NCBI GenBank assembly: GCA_900547655.1
Contig: URHQ01000089.1
Location: forward strand, 1 to 8,704
Reading direction: 5' to 3'
DNA length: 8,704 nt
Source of the DNA: an uncultured Collinsella sp.
GTDB lineage: Bacteria; Actinomycetota; Coriobacteriia; Coriobacteriales; Coriobacteriaceae
Part shown: positions 6,670-8,704 of the stretch, piece by piece
How positions within the stretch are numbered: position 1 is the first letter of the stretch
How the letters are laid out: every line of letters starts with the position of its first letter
Notes under the pieces: model-generated
What the model saw: only the letters and a program-made list of their open reading frames with translations
Database searches by the model: none
What the model was told of the DNA's origin: nothing
Made by a program: the position numbers and the translations under genes

Positions 6670-7575
6670 CTACACACTCAACCAACGATCGTCCTCGGCT
6701 CGGCAAAAGCCCTCGCGCTCCAGGTCAGCTAGAATGCCCGCGATCAAGTCGCACTCGACCGGCCCGCGACCGGCTGCCGCTTCCATCTCGTTAACGCCCA
6801 CCACGGCATCAGCAAGCGTAATCCCCGCCGGCTGCCCATCGCGCGCTGCCAGCAACATACGCACGATATGCGCGCGCTTTTGGCGACGCGAGCCCTCAAA
6901 CTTGGACTGACGGCTATAGCCCGCCGACCGCCTGGACGGATTGGGCAACGTCTTTTTTAGATATGCGCCGTAATCTAGCAACGCGTAATACCACGCGCGC
7001 GGCGTGTCGGCATCATCGAGCGGCACGGCAAAGGGAGCGATCTCGTCCGCCGACGCACCGGGGGCCGCCGGACAGGCCGCCTGAATCAGCGGCACCAGCT
7101 CGCGATCGGGAACAGCCGGTACATCGGGAAAGAAGTGATGCAGAAAGACCGTGCGCACATTGGTCTCCAGATACACGCCCGGAAGATCAAACGCAAACGA
7201 CCGGATACCCTGCGCCGTTGCCGGGCCAATACCAGGCAGAGCGACCAAGTCACGCGTCTCGTGTGGAAACTCCCCGTCCCAGTCCTCTACAACGCGCTGA
7301 GCGGCCTTGTGGAGCGCCAGAGCGCGTCGGTTGTAGCCCATCCCCTGCCAAGCGTCCAAAACATCGGAAGGCGCGGCCTGGGCAAGCGCCTGCACGGTCG
7401 GAAAACGATCGAGCCACATCGGCATGCGCGCCTCCACACGCGGAACCTGCGTTTGCTGCAGCATGACCTCAGAAAGCCAAATGATGTACGGATCGCGTGT
7501 GCGGCGCCACGGAAGGTCGCGATAACGCAGGACCCCTTCCGAACGAATCATCGAACGAAAGGGGTCCTGAATCAT
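6670..7575 (-). CDS. MutY-like HhH-GPD DNA glycosylase lacking the iron-sulfur cluster
   Basis: This 301-residue base-excision repair glycosylase is related to MutY, which removes adenine opposite 8-oxoguanine. The N-terminal catalytic domain has WLSEVMLQQTQV (33-44) with the expected catalytic Glu36, WQGMGYNRRALAL (76-88), and the helix-hairpin-helix LPGIGPATA (113-121). Two features depart from classical MutY. The residue aligned with its catalytic Asp is Glu137 (LETNVRTV). The four-cysteine cluster motif after the domain is absent; a basic NPSRRSAGYSRQSKFEGSRR segment stands in its place, which I recall from a distinct MutY-like subfamily. The C-terminus (about 245-301) is helical, not an obvious NUDIX-like 8-oxoG reader. 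ATG 7575 has AAGGAG 7 nt upstream. It follows the Rrf2 gene by 21 nt, so the two form an operon. HhH-GPD membership is sure; the exact substrate is not. Confidence 0.88.
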   Translation of the reverse strand: MIQDPFRSMIRSEGVLRYRDLPWRRTRDPYIIWLSEVMLQQTQVPRVEARMPMWLDRFPTVQALAQAAPSDVLDAWQGMGYNRRALALHKAAQRVVEDWDGEFPHETRDLVALPGIGPATAQGIRSFAFDLPGVYLETNVRTVFLHHFFPDVPAVPDRELVPLIQAACPAAPGASADEIAPFAVPLDDADTPRAWYYALLDYGAYLKKTLPNPSRRSAGYSRQSKFEGSRRQKRAHIVRMLLAARDGQPAGITLADAVVGVNEMEAAAGRGPVECDLIAGILADLEREGFCRAEDDRWLSV

Positions 7576-7596
7576 GGCTATGCTCCTTATGCGGCG

Positions 7597-8082
7597 CTAT
7601 TCCTCCCGGTAAGCGCACGCGCAGGTGGCGTACTCGGGAAACGCTTCGCGGTCGGCGAACTTGGGATCGACGGCCGGGAACTGGCGGTGAGCGACGATGT
7701 CGCCGAGCGAAACGGAATCGAGGTAGTCGCGCATCAACGCCTGAGCTCCGGCCCACAGGGGATGATAGCAGCACGCGCCCATGCGCGCACAGTCACCATC
7801 GGGCGCGGTGCAATCGTTCATAACCATAGGACCCTGAACGGCCTCGACGACCTGGCGGATAGTGACGTCGTCCGGACTGACCTTGAGACGCATGCCACCG
7901 TGGACGCCACGCAGGCTCTCCACAATACCGGCCTGGACCAAACCGTGCTGAATCGAGCGGGCAAACGAATACGGAACATTGACCTCTTCGGCAGCGGTGC
8001 GAACAGAAAGCAAACACTCCGGATCCTCAGCAAGCATCGCCAGCATACGAAGGGCGTAATCAGTCTTCCTCGATATGTCCAT
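7597..8082 (-). CDS. Rrf2-family transcriptional regulator, probable Fe-S sensor
   Basis: This is a 161-residue Rrf2-family regulator (the IscR/NsrR/RsrR group), a cytoplasmic DNA-binding protein. The N-terminal winged helix begins MDISRKTDYALRMLAMLAE, with the recognition part near VNVPYSFARSIQHGLVQAG (34-52) and the wing GVHGG (59-63). Cysteines at 91, 98 and 104 (CX6CX5C, with an extra Cys105) sit where IscR and NsrR bind an iron-sulfur cluster, so it probably senses cluster status, nitric oxide or oxidants. A further CAC pair is at 154-156 near the C-terminus. ATG 8082 is chosen over upstream in-frame starts because the family N-terminus begins there and GAAAGGGG lies just ahead. It is the first gene of a two-gene operon with the MutY-like glycosylase and may control itself and nearby stress genes, including rubrerythrin. 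Sensor type is inferred. Confidence 0.92.
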   Translation of the reverse strand: MDISRKTDYALRMLAMLAEDPECLLSVRTAAEEVNVPYSFARSIQHGLVQAGIVESLRGVHGGMRLKVSPDDVTIRQVVEAVQGPMVMNDCTAPDGDCARMGACCYHPLWAGAQALMRDYLDSVSLGDIVAHRQFPAVDPKFADREAFPEYATCACAYREE

Positions 8083-8242
8083 TTTTCCCCTTTCAAGGAA
8101 TACGAACAGCTCGAACGAGCTCCGGGGCCGAGCTTGTGTCGAGACGCTAAATGACCGCCAGGACATCCAAATGGTAAATCGGATATCCACTGAGTGCCGC
8201 GCTTGGAGCGAAATGCATCAGATGCGGCGCACAGTGCAATTT

Positions 8243-8271
8243 AGTATAACCTAACCCCCTGTCTCGTAGAA
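8243..8271 (-). promoter_or_regulatory. Candidate promoter of the rrf2-glycosylase operon
   Basis: On the minus strand a good -10 box TATACT (8248-8243) lies 17 nt from a weak -35-like TTCTAC (8271-8266). An imperfect palindrome TTAGGTTATACTAA covers the -10 box and could be a repressor site for the Rrf2 protein, as is common in this autoregulated family. The poor -35 would suit an activated or tightly repressed promoter. Confidence 0.4.
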
Positions 8272-8410
8272 CAGGTGTTGCGCAACAAAGCTGTTGTTCA
8301 GACAGATATACTTATTAGATTTTACTTGCGTTCCCGAAGGCGCGGGGGTTCTGGGCGAAGATGCACCAGGGCGATCGTTCTATCAAAACAAAGTGCATCA
8401 AACGCAAAAA

Positions 8411-8430
8411 GCCACGTCCGAAGACGTGGC
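8411..8430 (-). terminator. Rho-independent terminator after tRNA-Asp
   Basis: A perfect 8-bp stem, GCCACGTC with GACGTGGC, closes a tetraloop that reads TTCG on the minus strand with the stabilising C-G closing pair. It is followed there by TTTTTGCG and begins 11 nt after the tRNA CCA end. It separates the tRNA transcript from the Rrf2 operon. Confidence 0.9.
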
Positions 8431-8441
8431 TTTAATTGCGT

Positions 8442-8519
<78 letters not shown>

Positions 8520-8565
8520 AGGCAGACGTTCGCGTTTGTTTCCGCTCGCGTGCGCTGCGGGGATT

Positions 8566-8617
8566 AGTATACACAGAAGTCTGTCCAGCGCGCAACAACT
8601 TTTTTGAAAAATTTTTT
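8566..8617 (-). promoter_or_regulatory. tRNA-Asp promoter with A/T-tract UP-like element
   Basis: On the minus strand, -10 TATACT (8571-8566) is 18 nt from -35-like TTGCGC (8595-8590). Runs of A and T (8617-8600) lie immediately upstream, as in UP elements of strong stable-RNA promoters. Transcription would begin about 40 nt before the tRNA 5' end. The remaining 8618-8704 shows no gene or clear signal. Confidence 0.6.
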
Positions 8618-8704
8618 GGGGCCATCCGGGAGGGCTTCCGGGGCTGAGGGCGGGGGTTAAGTTTGCTGCTCTACAGTCCTGCGCAAGACGGAAAGCACAT
8701 TAAG

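Larger units (their letters stand above)
8083..8441. other. Intergenic region between rrf2 and tRNA-Asp
   Basis: No supported gene is present. The region contains the candidate rrf2 promoter (8243-8271), a 12-bp palindrome TGTTGCGCAACA (8276-8287), the palindrome GCATCAGATGC (8214-8224), a distant 7-bp inverted repeat GATGCAC/GTGCATC (8360-8366 with 8393-8399) and the tRNA terminator (8411-8430). The rrf2 transcript would have a leader of about 150 nt. Confidence 0.5.

Noticed and set aside
6652..6675. CCCG/CGGG hairpin after the glycosylase stop as a terminator
   Set aside because: The stem is short with a mismatch on the minus strand and no T-run follows.
7135..8154. A 339-codon open frame on the plus strand
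   Set aside because: It is antisense to both the glycosylase and the Rrf2 regulator, which are well supported; no motif in the plus-strand product.
8083..8190. Longer N-terminus for the Rrf2 regulator
   Set aside because: The extra 36 codons do not resemble the family; the normal Rrf2 start MDISRKTDYAL with its own ribosome binding site is at 8082.

Overview
The window looks like chromosomal DNA of a high-GC anaerobic actinobacterium, most likely a Coriobacteriia gut organism such as Collinsella. This is an inference from the GC-rich, codon-biased genes, the GGAGG-type ribosome binding sites, a rubrerythrin (typical of anaerobes) and protein similarity recognised by eye; no search was run. 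Every gene I accept lies on the minus strand, so the transcription order runs from high to low coordinates.

From right to left: a tRNA-Asp(GTC) with encoded CCA, its own A-tract promoter and a UUCG-loop terminator (8411-8617). Next comes a redox-flavoured block: an Rrf2-family regulator with an iron-sulfur-type cysteine trio (7597-8082), a MutY-like DNA glycosylase only 21 nt behind it (6670-7575), and rubrerythrin (6016-6555). Two uncharacterised membrane proteins follow (5093-5725 and 4226-4660).

The rubrerythrin gene and the 210-residue membrane protein gene are each followed by a copy of the same ~160-175 nt element: a long hairpin with a conserved loop, a conserved linker, and a GC-rich terminator hairpin. 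The hairpin arms differ between the copies at eight positions, and all eight are compensated on the other arm. This is the strongest unexplained signal in the window.

The left half starts with a less GC-rich two-gene module. It encodes a nucleotidyltransferase-fold protein (3572-4102) whose stop overlaps the TTG start of an HTH protein (3012-3575). It is headed by an 11-bp-arm AT palindrome and resembles a toxin-antitoxin or abortive-infection pair. RmuC follows (1605-2960) with a strong terminator, and then an ABC exporter half-transporter that runs off the left edge just before its signature motif (1-1477).

Inferred functional picture: the Rrf2, glycosylase and rubrerythrin genes fit oxidative-stress sensing, DNA repair and peroxide removal in an anaerobe. 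The nucleotidyltransferase/HTH pair is a likely acquired accessory module inserted upstream of rmuC.
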